Shown: piece after piece, positions 42,921-54,415 of the stretch
Layout: each line of letters opens with the position of its first letter
Numbering within the stretch: the first letter of the stretch is position 1
From: Phyto melanocephala
Taxonomy: Eukaryota; Arthropoda; Insecta; Diptera; Rhinophoridae
Direction: 5' to 3'
Length of the DNA stretch: 64,000 nucleotides
NCBI GenBank assembly: GCA_941918925.1
Contig: OW799234.1
Location: 73,610,043 to 73,674,042 of the forward strand
Notes under the pieces: model-generated
What the model was told of the DNA's origin: nothing
Databases searched by the model: none
The model's input: the letters and a program-made list of their open reading frames with translations, nothing else
Made by a program: the position numbers and the translations under genes

Positions 42921-44344
42921 TTTTCAGAAGTTTGTAATACCAGTTATTTAATTGAGATAAAAGTTTGCACACATAGTGAAGTTGTAAAATAACATAATTA
43001 ATTGATTAATTGATTTATAAAAAAAATTTAATTATAGCTTTATGCCTACTTTTACAAGTGTTCTTGTATAGAAAATTCTTTTTCCTTCTAATTGTGTGCG
43101 AGAGAAAGTAATAGAAATAACTTCATACTTGCATGTACTTGAAATTGGTTTTGTTTTGCATTTCGTAATTTCAAATCTGACGTTAGATGCTTGTACAAAA
43201 ATTAAATCGTATGCAAAAAAACTTTTTCTGTGTAAACGTAAAAGCAAGTTTAACGAAGAAAAAAAACTAATTAATTTGAATAACTTAAGGCATATTCAAA
43301 AGGTATATGCATCGCGGCAACAAACACAACAATTAAAAAACACATGCATTTTTGTTTTTGTGCATATGCCGTCATGTGTCACACAATATTTATATTTTCT
43401 TCTTTAACTTTAATAATTTTTAGAAGACTTTAAAGCGAAAATTTTTTTTCATGCTTTTGTATTTTTTAAAATGTTTCAAACTAACTGAAACTGCCAATTA
43501 TTTATTAAAGAATAAAGAAATTATAAATATATAGTGAAATAGAGACTTGCAATTATTTTAGAAATCCTCATTTTTAACTTTTTTTTTCAAAAAAATATCT
43601 AATTTGTCTTTAAAAGTGTAGTGATGTGCTGTGTTATTTTGTTACGTTAGGGACATATTGATAAATATTTTTACAGACCTACAAAATCTGTGTTAATAAA
43701 TTTTCTATAAAAGATAATTTTTGTAAGGCCATTATAAATGTCTGTTTATTTTCATGATTTAAGCATACGAATTAGACATGACGAAGAAAGAACTTTGCAG
43801 AGGATCAACTGCAAAGTATTTCAAATTAAGTGAACAATTTTAGCATAATTATGTCAATGAAGATCAGGTGTTTATATGAATATATTAAAGAAGTGCATCA
43901 AACTTATGAATATTAGGTGAAATGAAAGCAATGTTACATATTTGTATACATCATCATTATTTTGCTTTTATTTTGAGGTGCACCATTTATGTCAACTTAT
44001 TCCATATTTAAGAAGTCATTTAGAAAATCTGTATGCACTATTACATTCACTCCTATTCTGACTTTCGATTACGTCTCCGCATTTAGTTTGGTATTCCAAA
44101 CAAAAACTGAATCGAAGGAACATGAAGAAGAAGAAGACAGCAATGTTTACAAAACCAATTTGTTTACTATGGAATGTGGGATAGACACAAAGATATGATC
44201 AAGTTTGTTCCTATTTTAACACTTTGAGTGCCGTCATACAAAATAAAAATATATTAGTATTGGCACTTTATTAAATTAATAATTTAAATTTTGTTTCTTT
44301 CTAACTCATGTAAAATAAAAGATATAGTGAAAGTCCTCAAAACT
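42921..44344. other. AT-rich stretch, nothing recognised
   Basis: The frames at 43096-43407 and 43989-44198 have no recognisable domain. Confidence 0.45.
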
Positions 44345-45000
44345 AACAAGTAAGAGCATACATATATAAAAACATCCCATTGTAAAATTATAAATTTACG
44401 TATGTATGTTAAAAAAAAAATAAAAAAAAAAATTAAAAAAAAAAAAATTAAAAAAAAAATTTAAAAAAAAATTAAAAAAAAAAAATAATAATAAAAATAT
44501 AAATAATATATTAAATAAAAAATAAAAAATAAAAAAAAAAAATTTAAAAAAAATAAAAAAAATTTTTTTTGGCTCAGCTGGGATGCGATGCCACGTTTAC
44601 TCTAACCAGTATACACGTTTGTATGTATGTATGTATGTTGCTGTTGTAATGTTGTTTTTGTGAAGAAAATATCGAGGTGGTCGTGGGTTTTTGCTCATAT
44701 CTCAGTTGCTTATGAACCGATGTTTCTGATTTTCAATACCGATCTACTACCGAATATTTCTGATATTCTAATACCTTACCCGGGTCAAACCTATGTCGGG
44801 GGGCTTCAAAAAGTTGATTTCAACATACACACGGACAGATGGACAGACGGACAGACTGACAGTGCTTAATCGACTTCCCTATTCATAAGCTTTCAGAAAA
44901 TATATACTTTATGGGGTCGGAAATGAAAATTGTAGAAATTTCACACGGAATGACAAACCTATATGCATATACCCTTTTACACTGTGTGAAGGGTATAAAA
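44345..45000 (-). mobile_element. DINE-1-like Helentron, copy B
   Basis: It reads as the complement of copy A: AACAAGTAAGAGC at 44345, an A-rich tract of about 170 bp, GGCTCAGCTGGGATGCGATG, the 80-codon repeat frame, GACAGATGGACAGACGGACA, then ACTGTGTGAAGGGTATAA at the 5' end. The CGGC-GCCG hairpin and about 120 bp next to the 3' end are deleted. Confidence 0.78.
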
Positions 45001-45090
45001 ATAAATGCTTTCTTCTGGGTGCCATAATATAATACTTATTCGTATTACTGTAGTGCCGCAGAAAATATATTGAATTAAATTCAAAAGTAA

Positions 45091-45517
45091 CTGTGCACAG
45101 CCGGCGGTACACATGGCACTCTAATAAAAGTAAAGTTTGCAAAATATTTGAGTGCTAAGAATCCTGTCAACCCGGAGGTGGTATTTTTATTTTTTGTATT
45201 TGAAGGAGAAATGGTATCCATAGCAGTGGCTTTATTGGTGGAAGGACTGCGACCAGAGGTAAGGCTTGAAAAGTGAAAACTGAGGGACAGCTGCAATTCA
45301 TTCGAGAAACTTATATTTAATAAAACAAATTTAATTTAATTTGTTAGTTTAAATTTTACAGGTTCAAAAAGAACGTTTAAATAAAGACGCGTTTAAATAT
45401 GTATTAGAAACATTTGCACATCACCGGCTTAAAGACTCTTTGCCGAAGGACGCAGCTTTTCGTATTGCTCTGGTGTTGCTGTATTTGACCTGGGAAAATA
45501 AATTTTTAATATTTTAG
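45091..45517 (+). CDS. Two-exon coding fragment of unknown identity
   Basis: Exon a (45091-45258) is open after a TAA at 45088 and reads AGGTHGTLIKVKFAKYLSAK, NPVNPEVVFLFFVFEGE and MVSIAVALLVEGLRPE. It ends at a GTAAGG donor. Exon b (45362-45517), after TTTTACAG, continues in phase 0: VQKERLNKDAFKYVLETFAH, HRLKDSLPKDAAFRIAL and VLLYLTWENKFLIF, then TAG. No internal stop or frameshift is visible in 107 codons. The acceptor of exon a may be CACAG at 45096-45100, so an upstream exon is expected but was not found. I do not recognise the family. It may be a host-gene 3' end, a captured exon pair or the end of an unfamiliar transposon gene. Confidence 0.45.
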
Positions 45518-45602
45518 TACAAAAATTTTATATAACCCAATTATCAGACATTTTATAATTACATTTTAGAAATTAAACACCTTTTGAATCGAACTTTTTT
45601 CT

Positions 45603-45936
45603 GTTTAAACTAATATTCAAATTTTTAATCAGGCTTGAGTTCATATTAATATTTTTAATTTTTACAAAGAATTTTTAATTGTGATAAATGAAATTAACTT
45701 AAGTCCCGGGAGTTAAATAGATGATTTTTACAATCAACATGTAACCACCGATCAGAGAGTACTGATGATGATCGTAGCTGGTTTCGAAAATGCATTCCAC
45801 TCGGCTAGTGTCGGTAAAAATATAATTTTTCAAGATTTATTCTTTCATTTATCACAATTAAAACTTATTTGTAAAAACTAAGAATATTAATATGAACTCA
45901 AGCCTAATTAAAAATTTAAATATTAGTTTAAACACC
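45603..45936. mobile_element. Foldback/MITE with about 85-bp inverted arms
   Basis: The left arm (TTTAAACTAATATTCAAATT, AGGCTTGAGTTCATATTAAT, TTTTTAATTGTGATAAATGA; 45603-45691) is complementary to the right arm (45846-45936) over about 85 bp with small gaps. TTAAACACCTTTT occurs outside the left arm (45574-45586) and directly at the right arm (45930-45942), possibly part of a duplicated flank. The spacer is 150 bp without a frame. Confidence 0.8.
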
Positions 45937-45943
45937 TTTTAAG

Positions 45944-46740
45944 TTTATAATTAAAAAAAACAATCGAAAAAAAATCCGTTGCTAAAATATAAGCGTAGAA
46001 AAACTTAACTACGATTATAATACAGAATAGCTACAATCGAAAGCAACGGATCGGAATCGAAACTCTAAATATCAAAGTTGCCAAACGGCGAAAATTTCAA
46101 TTAGAATCGAAAGTCAGAATAGGAGTGATTGAAAGTATTTTTTTTGCAATACAGGGTGGGCCACTTTATATTTTAATCGGCCTTTAAAAAAACTACTGAT
46201 TATTTTTTTTAAATATCTGGTTTTATTGAAAAGATTGATATTTGTCATTTAAGAATAAAACACAATAGAAGTATATGACTGGCTTCGTATTCCAACCGAT
46301 AATCTTTAAGAAAAATTCTTCTTAACGAAGTGCGAGAAATGTTGAGTTCCTAAGAACTTTGACGAGTTAATGTTGATGGATACAGCATCATTGTCTTCGA
46401 AAACTGGTCGAAACGTACACGGGTTGCTTTCTCCAATTAAGATCCTTTTTTATGAACTCACTTTACAAATTGATGTACAAACTGAACTAAAGGCTGATCT
46501 TTTCTAGAAAATTTTCCACGTAAATTTTAAAAAATTCTTATAGTTATAAAGACTCACTACACTGGAAGAAAGTTTTTTGATGCATAATTATCAATTTTGT
46601 TTCAACGTATAGCATCCCATTTTGAAAATCTCAAACATAAACCTGAAAATAAAAATAAAAATTAATGTCATTCTACCTTTCAAAGTCAAAGTAATTGGTA
46701 GTTCAAATATAAAATGATCCAGCCTATACTTCCAAATTTG
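45944..46740. other. Mostly empty stretch with one isolated mariner-like end
   Basis: TACAGGGTGGGCCACTTTAT at 46153 resembles a Tc1/mariner terminal repeat. No partner end or clear transposase was found, although the minus strand near 46330-46380 has a faint linker-like trace. Confidence 0.35.
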
Positions 46741-47092
46741 GACCAGCTGATTGGGAAACTTTTTTGTCAAAATTGGTTGAATTCGCCTTGTTTTCATTTA
46801 ATAATGCAGGGATGGAAAATTAAATTTTGGTTTCGGTATTAAACAATTAACTTACGCGTACTTTTTCGATAATAAATGTGCTAAATTTTTGTATATTTGT
46901 TGCTTTTGCGTCAATAATAATGTGTATAAAAAATTTATATCCTTTTTTAATGAAATTCTATTATTTTTAATATGTAAAAACAACTTTTCCATCCCTGATA
47001 TACGAATTGGCCTTGACATAAAACATCCCCTAAAAAGTTGCTTTGTTTTATCAATTCGCCGTTGCATATACCTTATGGATATGCCTTGGTTG
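46741..47092 (+). repeat. Dispersed about 350-bp repeat with a palindromic core, copy 1
   Basis: The core (46805-46999) is bounded by CAGGGATGGAAAA and TTTTCCATCCCTG. Outside it, TTGAATTCGCCTTG on the left, and GGCCTTGACATAAAACA and AAAAAGTTGCTTTG then AATTCGCCGTTGC on the right, are matched in inverted orientation by 55725-56095. The 71-codon minus-strand and 85-codon plus-strand frames here are inside this repeat. Confidence 0.7.
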
Positions 47093-47868
47093 GGTATTTT
47101 TATACGTACCCATGTGCGTATACGTAATATTTATTACAATTATTGATGTATATCGCGTATACGTATAATAGTACTTTTAAAACACAAAAAAAAAAAGAAA
47201 TAACGAGGAAGTGATATTTGCAGAGTTTCAACTGTTAATAAAGTTATTCAATTTAAGTGGAAACAGTGATTATTGTAATATAAACGTGTTATTGGAGATA
47301 AGGTGTTTATGTCAATATAATAATATGCATTTTATGTATGCATATCAGAGACCTGTCTGATAACAAATCAAACTGTATAATTATGCATTTTCTAACATAA
47401 ATATTGAACTAGCCATTAACATTAATCAAATATATTATGGTAATGCATGATTACTATCTTTGAGACTGTTGTTAGTGTACGCATGTCACTGCTTGCATTG
47501 TGTGTTTATTCATACATATATTCATTCACAAAAGCAATGAATCACTACGATTGTTTTGAACACTTAAAAAAAAAACATTTTTCATATTTAAGAATTATTT
47601 TTGTTTTCAAATAAAAGATTTTTGTTGTTATTAGAATTTTTTATTTTAAATAAAATTTATAGTTTATTTATGGCTTTCTTTTTGTTTTAATATATTACAA
47701 ACGTGTTACTTTAAACAACACTTCCATCATGTTTGCTTCTTCGCATTCTAAAAACATTTCAGCAACACTGGTATAATGAACTTAAAACATAAATGCTGTA
47801 AACAATGTTTGCATGCGTCTGTGTTTCCAGTTTAAAGCATATAAATTTCGTTTTAGTATATACATTTA
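47093..47868. other. AT-rich stretch, nothing recognised
   Basis: No supported feature. Confidence 0.4.
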
Positions 47869-49100
47869 GGGGGGATATTGAAGCAGACCTCTTACCTCTT
47901 TTCCTTTTCGACCTCTTTTCGACCCTTCGTTACTCAGAGAATACAAGGTTACCCCGATCTCACTGAGTGCCGTGTTATCCCAGGCGTTTGTTCTAGACTT
48001 TCGTGACTTCACATTGCAGATTGATAATTTTCTACAATCTTCATCACAGAGTCCTTTTGAATCGCCAGCATCTGCCCCAGACTAATTTCCCCCATAGCAC
48101 TCACATCCAACGTGCCTGCCAGTGGTACTAAGTCTATTTCCAGTCATTGCCGGACATTCGCATCCACATGAGCCGCTGCTCTGCAGTCTCAAGGCACATT
48201 GCATATATCATCCCCCATAACCCTGATCCTGTGCAGATGTTTTTTGAAGTTGGCATGCCCTGTGACCAAAGCAGTTATCCAGCTCAGGGTCCTTCGAATA
48301 TATCCGAGTACCCTGACTAAATTTCTGCTAAGGAGCCTTTCGAACACCATACTTGTCTGTCTACATGTGGTTGTTTCCATCTACCTTTTCAGGTTCATGG
48401 ATTCCAGCCATTATAGGACCTTCGCCTGCACCATCCCCAAAAGCAACTCTAGGTTCCAGTCCGCAGAACGCCACAGCATCATTCTCATCTATGCCAACAT
48501 GTCCTTTAAAACACATTAGCGTTATCTCGTTCACAGAGGCACACCTATTGAACTTCACAACACATTCGGTTACCAGTTTTGAAGTTACATCCGTACGCTG
48601 CACGTATTTAACCACAGACTGTTTACAAAGTGCTATGATAATTCTCCTTCCATGCACTCGATCTTCCAGCAAGTAGTCCAACGCGTGTAACAATCCAAGC
48701 ATCGCTGCCTTATATAAGAACACATAATCCCCCAGACTTATGAAACAGGAGAGGTTCAACTCGATTGAATGGACCCCGGCTCCTGCCGGAATACTAATAT
48801 GCCCCAAATAACTCCCAAACGGATACCTTGTCCCATCCCTTTCCATCCGAAATACCGCCATTGCTGCCGTTTTCCTCATAAATAAGTCCAAAGACAACAA
48901 TCCTAGCATTGACTCCATTGCCTGCGTCAGATTAGTACGCATTGCACCACATATACTAATACAAGCATTCCTCAAAGTCCCATCCAACTTCCGCTTGATC
49001 GTCACTTGAGTAGCCTTCAGCCACCAAACGACAGATGCCTAAGTAACTGTCGGTCTTACCATCGTCGTATAAATCCAATGTGCAGCCTTTGGTAATTAAT
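47869..49100 (-). pseudogene. LINE (I/jockey/R1-like) ORF2: RNase H domain and C-terminus
   Basis: On the minus strand the fragment starts near 49095 with WIYTTMVRPTVT-ASVVWW, the block that follows the reverse transcriptase domain. A 214-codon frame (49005-48361) holds KLDGTLRNACISICGAMRTN, LNLSCFISLGDYVFLYKAAM, VTSKLVTECVVKFNR and LMCFKGHVGIDENDAVAFCG. This is an RNase H domain whose last motif (GH-GI--N--AD) is recognisable. The DSQAA Asp region reads ALCKQSVVKY, so a catalytic residue is lost. Frame-shifted C-terminal sequence follows (LSWITALVTGHANFKKHLHR, then VMGDDICNVP). It ends near 47869 without a poly-A tail. Base composition is more GC-rich than the surroundings. Confidence 0.82.
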
Positions 49101-50300
49101 TAATTTATTTTTTATACGAAGCTTGACATTGCTATGAGACGGCGAGTTTAGTCAAATTCGCCAATGCGTCCACCTTGTAAAGTATGCATGGCTCCGGAGT
49201 AAGAAAAATAAATAATTTGGGAAATAGAGGCATGCAATTTCTAGAAAATTATTAATTTTTAATGCAAAATAAAGGGCGGTCCAACGATAATATAGGATGT
49301 TAGACTTTATCGATGAGTTTAAACAAATAAAAAATAATAAAATCATTTTTACAAAATTTGCTGGATTTTTGATAGTTAAACAAAAGCCAACCATTAATTG
49401 TAGTTTTTTTGTAAATTCCTCTCTAATTTAGACTTAGTGAAGTGTTGAATTTTTATCTTCAAAGTATTACAGTTTCTTTAAGTAGTTTTTTGTGTTTGAC
49501 ACTATAAAATTTATTATTGTGACTGTAAAAATAAAAATGAAATAAAACAATTATATAAACCAGGCTGTTAAATCCTGGCGCCACATTGTTTATATAATAG
49601 TTTTTACATTATTTTGAGGTTGCTCTTAACCGAAACGTCCACTGGTTTTAAAAAATATATTTTTTTGTTTTTGTATTTTTCACTTTTTTTACAAATACTT
49701 GGTTGGTTTCACTGCAACCAATGTGGTAACAATAGATTTACTTACTTATGGTTTATGTAAGTATTTTTGTTTTTTTGTTTGTTTTGTTTTTTTTTTCGTA
49801 CACTTGACCGCACATTTTGTGTTGTTGCAATAAACACAAAGCACAGCATCGTTTGCTTTCATTTAACAAACACCATTTGCGGAAAAAATTATGAAATTTA
49901 CAAAAATTTTATTTATTAAAATGGAGGTCTGATGAACACGCACTTAAAAAAAATCTTAATTTAAATCGGATAATTCTGAAGTTGGAATTAAAGAAATTAT
50001 AAGTTAAAATTTTGTTCTTCCTGGTTTTAGTTGCAGATATTTTACTTAGAAAATCTACTACTATTAAGAGTAACTTTACATCTGCTTAAAGTTAATGGTG
50101 CCATTCCAAGTCTCAAGATTTGGGTCACCCCTTACCGACAGTACTACTTTGTTAGTTTCTTGCGTTTTCTTCCACTACCCAAACTTTTAGTTAATTTTTG
50201 AAGTTATAAATTAAAAATGAACCGAATTTGAATAGTTTGTCGGCTAATTTGTTTTTGTTTATGATGTGATGGTCTGGCATCCATATTATCTCTAGATGTT
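49101..50300. other. AT-rich stretch with one small hairpin
   Basis: A short inverted repeat (AATTATATAAAC ... GTTTATATAAT, about 49549-49603, enclosing CAGG/CCTGG) is the only structure noticed. No gene recognised. Confidence 0.4.
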
Positions 50301-50301
50301 A

Positions 50302-50519
50302 GGTAGGCAAGGCTGGTGCAAAGTTACCCTTACACCCTCACCCGGAGACCATTGCGGTCCATTATGACGCCTTTATATAGAAATAAAGAGAAGAATAGAA
50401 TAAGAATAGAAATAGTTAGAATAGAAGAGAAAGAGAAGCAGACCAGTCCACAGTTTTTTGGCAGGAATCGAACCCGCAACCCCCAAACAGCAGACCACAC
50501 TACTGACTAGTCAGCCGTA
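50302..50519 (-). mobile_element. tRNA-derived SINE
   Basis: On the minus strand from 50519: GGCTGACTAGTCAGTAGTGT (A-box region), GGTCTGCTGTTTGGG, then a B box GGTTCGATTCC (50474-50464) within a T-arm-like GCGGG-TTCGATT-CCTGC. The sequence continues without a CCA-type acceptor stem into a pyrimidine-rich body (TTCTATTCTTATTC). It ends in a GC-richer tail (GGACCGCAATGGTCTCCGGG). An internal pol III promoter followed by a tRNA-unrelated body is the definition of a SINE. The cloverleaf does not close, so a functional tRNA is excluded. Confidence 0.7.
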
Positions 50520-50530
50520 ACGTTAACGTT

Positions 50531-51744
50531 AACAATTCTCAAATTTTGGTTTTGCAGGATATCCCGGTATTCAAGTTTTTCATTCGTTCTTCTCTACCAA
50601 AAAAAAGCTTCTTAAATCGCTTACTTAGTGCTTACCTACTCACAAGAGCCCTTCGTTAGTCTCTTCTTTACAATAAGTTTTCTGCAATAGTAGGCATGAC
50701 AGAAGATATACTTTGCTGTACTTTCGTATGCGAAAAATTTAAGCATTTCCTTGGATGCAATACTGCTTAGAAAAATCGAAAAACTTTGCGATTGATGATA
50801 AAGATACGAATCTCCTTCATCGATTAAATTTTGCCGTAATTTCCATAATCTCAGCCTCAAAAACCAGTATTGTGATCTGGTAGAAGGAAGTATTTACCTG
50901 TGTTTCCAATCATGTCACAGAAACCTTTTCCAGTTCGGTCACCAATCAAATGATTAAGAAATAGTTTTATAATATTATTTTTATTATATACTTTGAAAGC
51001 ACTGTTAAAAATCTTGAATACAATTAAACATTTTTGTAATACCAAAGGAAGTGGTGCAATATCTTTCGCTTTAAGAGATTGAGTAAATGAAGTTCATACG
51101 TGATTCTCATCATTGGAATAAGTGTTTAACTTATTTTTGTTAAATCCAGCATTGCATGATTCTAGTTATTTACTTATGTAGATGTGCGTTTGTATGTATG
51201 TATGTATGTGTATTTACATGTTAACATTCATACATACGTATTTATGAATGTGTCGTTGTCGTTTTTTATAAATAAAGTTTATTGTTTTTTTTTCTTTTTA
51301 ATATTAATAAAATGAACACAATTTTTCAAAGTTGCTAACAAAGAAAAAGAGTGAAAAAATAAAACACATTGTACGTAAAAATGCACTTATAAAATGACAT
51401 GTAGTAACGACAAAAATCTTATGAGTTTTGTTTTTTTCTTTCTCTTTTTAACAATAAATATTTTTCATCGTATGAGAAAAAATTTATATGTAAGAAAAGT
51501 TAAGCCATATTGTGTGTTTTAAACAAAAGAAAGTTTAAAACTTCAAACATATTTATCTGCAGAGCAAAATTTATATTTAATACGAATTAAAGCAGATTGA
51601 TATTTTTGCAGTGTTTTTAATTTATAAGAGTTACAACATAGTATATAATAAATGTAAAATCAATTTTTAGAATTTGTAAAAAAATATAACAATTAAAAAA
51701 AAACAATGACATGAAAAAATATTTGTTTTCTTTTTTTTAGAAGC
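50531..51744. other. AT-rich stretch, nothing recognised
   Basis: Only a (TATG)n tract near 51191-51210 was noted. Confidence 0.4.
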
Positions 51745-52306
51745 AACTATATGTTCCTCAGATATCTATATGGTATCAATCTCTTGGAAATATCCAGGAA
51801 TGAATCGCTATTGAAATTCAGCACAATCGCCCCATAACTTTTTGAGATATGAGCAAAAAACCACGACCACCTCGTTTTTTTCACAATTACAACAACAACA
51901 TACATACATACATACATGTAAAAAACATACCAAACAAAAAAAATTACAAAAAAAAAAAATATTAAAAATAAGAAAAAAATAATAAAAAAAACTACAAAAA
52001 AAAAATTAAAAAAAAAATTGTAAAAAAAATTTAAAAAAATTTTTTTAAAAATTTTTATAAAAAATTTTTTTAAAAAATTTAAAAAAAATAAAAAAAAATA
52101 ATAAAATATAAATAATATATTAAATAAAATAAAATAAAATTTTTTTGGCTCAGCTGGGATCCGATGCCACATTTATTCTAACGTGTACGTATGCACGTAT
52201 TTTATATGGGATGAATGGTGATACAAACAATTGTTATTGCATGACTACACGTTGTGAAGGGTATATAAGATTCGCCACGGCCGAATATAGCACAGTTACT
52301 TGTTTT
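51745..52306 (+). mobile_element. DINE-1-like Helentron, copy C, 5'-truncated, with internal inversion
   Basis: The 3' end AAGGGTATATAAG, ATTCGCCACGGCCGAAT (hairpin with one mutation), CACAGTTACTTGTTT is at 52258-52306. The frame-bearing block (GAGATATGAGCAAAAAACCA) is in the same orientation as in copy A. The AT tract and CAGCTGGGAT (52151-52160) between them are inverted relative to copies A, B and E. The 5' third is missing. Confidence 0.78.
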
Positions 52307-52309
52307 ATT

Positions 52310-52640
52310 TTCAAATGTTTTCCAGAGCCCTCTCCAGTAACTACCAAACGACCTATACCTTCGTATAGGAAGCCGGAATTTCCGGATTCGACTCCTTATA
52401 TAAAAATCTGCATGTGGTTACTTGAGACTACGGATAACTGTATCTCGGTACAGCTAACCGACACCACGCAATTAACCAATGCGGCAGAGAGACGAAAAAC
52501 TCTCGAAGCCAGATAGAAACGACGTCCTGATTGCCCTTCAAAGATAGATCATGGCAATAATGCGCGAGTTCTTGACCCGACCAGAGCTGAATTACGACTC
52601 AATTTATTCTGTTATTTAGGGCACACCAATGTTGTCAATA
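52310..52640 (-). mobile_element. LTR-like dispersed repeat, copy 1
   Basis: Its complement shares TTCAGCTCTGGTCGGGTCAA, GGCAATCAGG, TGGCTTCGAGAGTTTT, CGTCTC and AAGGTATAGGTCG with 60245-60720, in the same order. The GC-richer sequence and promoter-like TATATAAGGAG fit an LTR or 5' leader of a retroelement. No gag-pol, primer-binding site or TG...CA boundaries are seen, so the class is tentative. The 123-codon plus-strand frame across 52145-52516 spans two unrelated repeats and is not a gene. Confidence 0.45.
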
Positions 52641-53799
52641 TTTGTTTAAAATCACTGACACGTGTTGTTTTAAATATTGCTTTGTTACTTCTCTTGTGTA
52701 CTCTATAGTGACTTATATTTGTGACCAAAAGAAAAAACGGCTTAAGTTGACATAAGCTTAAACTGAGATAATCACATCATTGTTATACCGTAAGTTAAGA
52801 CTACCCTCAGGCAATTCAACTAATTTGAACAAATTTACAGGAAGTCATAGGAAGTTAAAACTTATTGTTTATATATTTTCAAAACACATACATACATACA
52901 TACATACGAAAATGATTGTGTTTTTTAATTTGTATAGTATAATTATTATTTTAAAATGAAAATTCAACTCAAATATTTAAAAGTGCTTTCCTGAAAATTT
53001 ATAAAAACAGACATAAGCAGTTTTTCCTTTGTGCCGTAGATATACATATATATTACTGGCTTAATATAAAAAGGGTTTATCTCGATTTTGTATTACTTTA
53101 GAGGAGAAGCAAAGAACCAAATAAAATTTAAAAAAACCAAATGATTTAGAGCTTTTTTATGTGGCTATAAATCTGTTATTTTCAACCATACTTCACTTAA
53201 TTTTTTAGGGATGATGTGCTTGTATGTTGTTTACCAGCAAACTTTAAATTCATGATTTCGTTGAAAATCGATATACTTACGTCCTTTTTATATTGTATGT
53301 AAAAAAAGTGATTTTTTTTTGTAGTCAAATTTGATACCAAATTGATATCTTTTGAAGATCTATTAGCGTGTTTAATGAAAAAATTATTAAAATTTTTAAA
53401 GTTTTACCCAAAAAAAAAATTCATTCAAATTGTCAGATCTTAAAAAATATTCGCTTAATTGTGAAATTTTCATTTTTAACATTATACAGGTCTTCAAATG
53501 CCCTTGTTTTCATACTAAATAAGAAAAAATTTTTTCAGAAAAGCAAAACACACTAGTCTTCATCTTTATTCTTCCCTATTGTTTGTGGAAAATGTATTCA
53601 AAATAATTAAAAAATCCAGTGAAATTTTAAGAAGATTTTCTCCATATAAGAACGGAAGGAAATTCTAACTTTTTTTTTGGAAAAAACGAGATTGTTATAC
53701 AGATTTAAATACAAGACTGTTGAAATACGAATTAACTTCTTAAATTAAAATTTACAATATTGTCACAATATTAAAACGCCATTCTGCTACATACATATA
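52641..53799. other. AT-rich stretch, nothing recognised
   Basis: A (CATA)n tract lies near 52886-52908. No gene recognised. Confidence 0.4.
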
Positions 53800-54415
53800 T
53801 TATTCCCGACGACAGCTTTTATTTTTAAATTGTTTTATCTACTAGTAATGCCCTTTTGATACCATTTTTATTTTGTCTTGGGGCCATCTTGGATTTCAAC
53901 TTTTTCACATTTTACAGGAGCAAGCCCTGTTTTAATACTTATATCGAGGAGTTTAAAGTAGATTAATTTTTCATAACTGGATTTTGTTTAAAAATGGATT
54001 ATTATTAAATTGTATTATATTGTAAATAATGCTCCTTCTTTTGATACCCATGTCATTATCTAGATGCTAAATCGAAACAAGGATTTGTATTTTTGTGTTT
54101 ATATCTCAGTTAGTTTCTAACCAATTTATCAGTATTTCTTAGCAATAGTTTTCGAAACAACGTCTTCAGTTGTGGCATAATTAGCGTGTCCAAAAATTAA
54201 TTATTAATTTCAAAAATATACATTTTTTAGAATCTGTACTATAAGTGTGGGCTTCTTAAAGTTGATTTTAACTAGCACAAGAAAAGACGGACAGAAGGAC
54301 AGATGGACACACGGTAATATAATATATACCTAATGAGGTCGGAAATAAATAATGTAGAAACAACAAATGGAATGACAAAGTTACATATATATACTGTTGG
54401 CACCACAGGCGAAAT
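53800..54415 (-). mobile_element. Helentron-like dispersed repeat, family II, copy 2
   Basis: Landmarks GGGCCATCTTGGATTTC, ATATCTCAGTTAGTTTC, TTAGCGTGTCCAAAAATTAA, GACGGACAGAAGGACAG, GAGGTCGGAAATAAATA, GGAATGACAAAG and TTGGCACCACAGG follow the order of 27440-29150. The site occupied by the DD41D element in that copy is empty here. Confidence 0.5.

Noticed and set aside
46153..46500. Complete mariner element starting CAGGGTGGGCC
   Set aside because: No matching opposite end and no clear transposase blocks; kept only as an isolated end.
50302..50519. Functional tRNA gene
   Set aside because: B box and T-arm are present but no acceptor stem can be closed and the sequence continues into an unrelated body.
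51747..52172. 141-codon minus-strand frame
   Set aside because: Half is the A/T tract of Helentron copy C read as Phe/Ile/Lys; the rest is the repeat-borne frame discussed in the findings.
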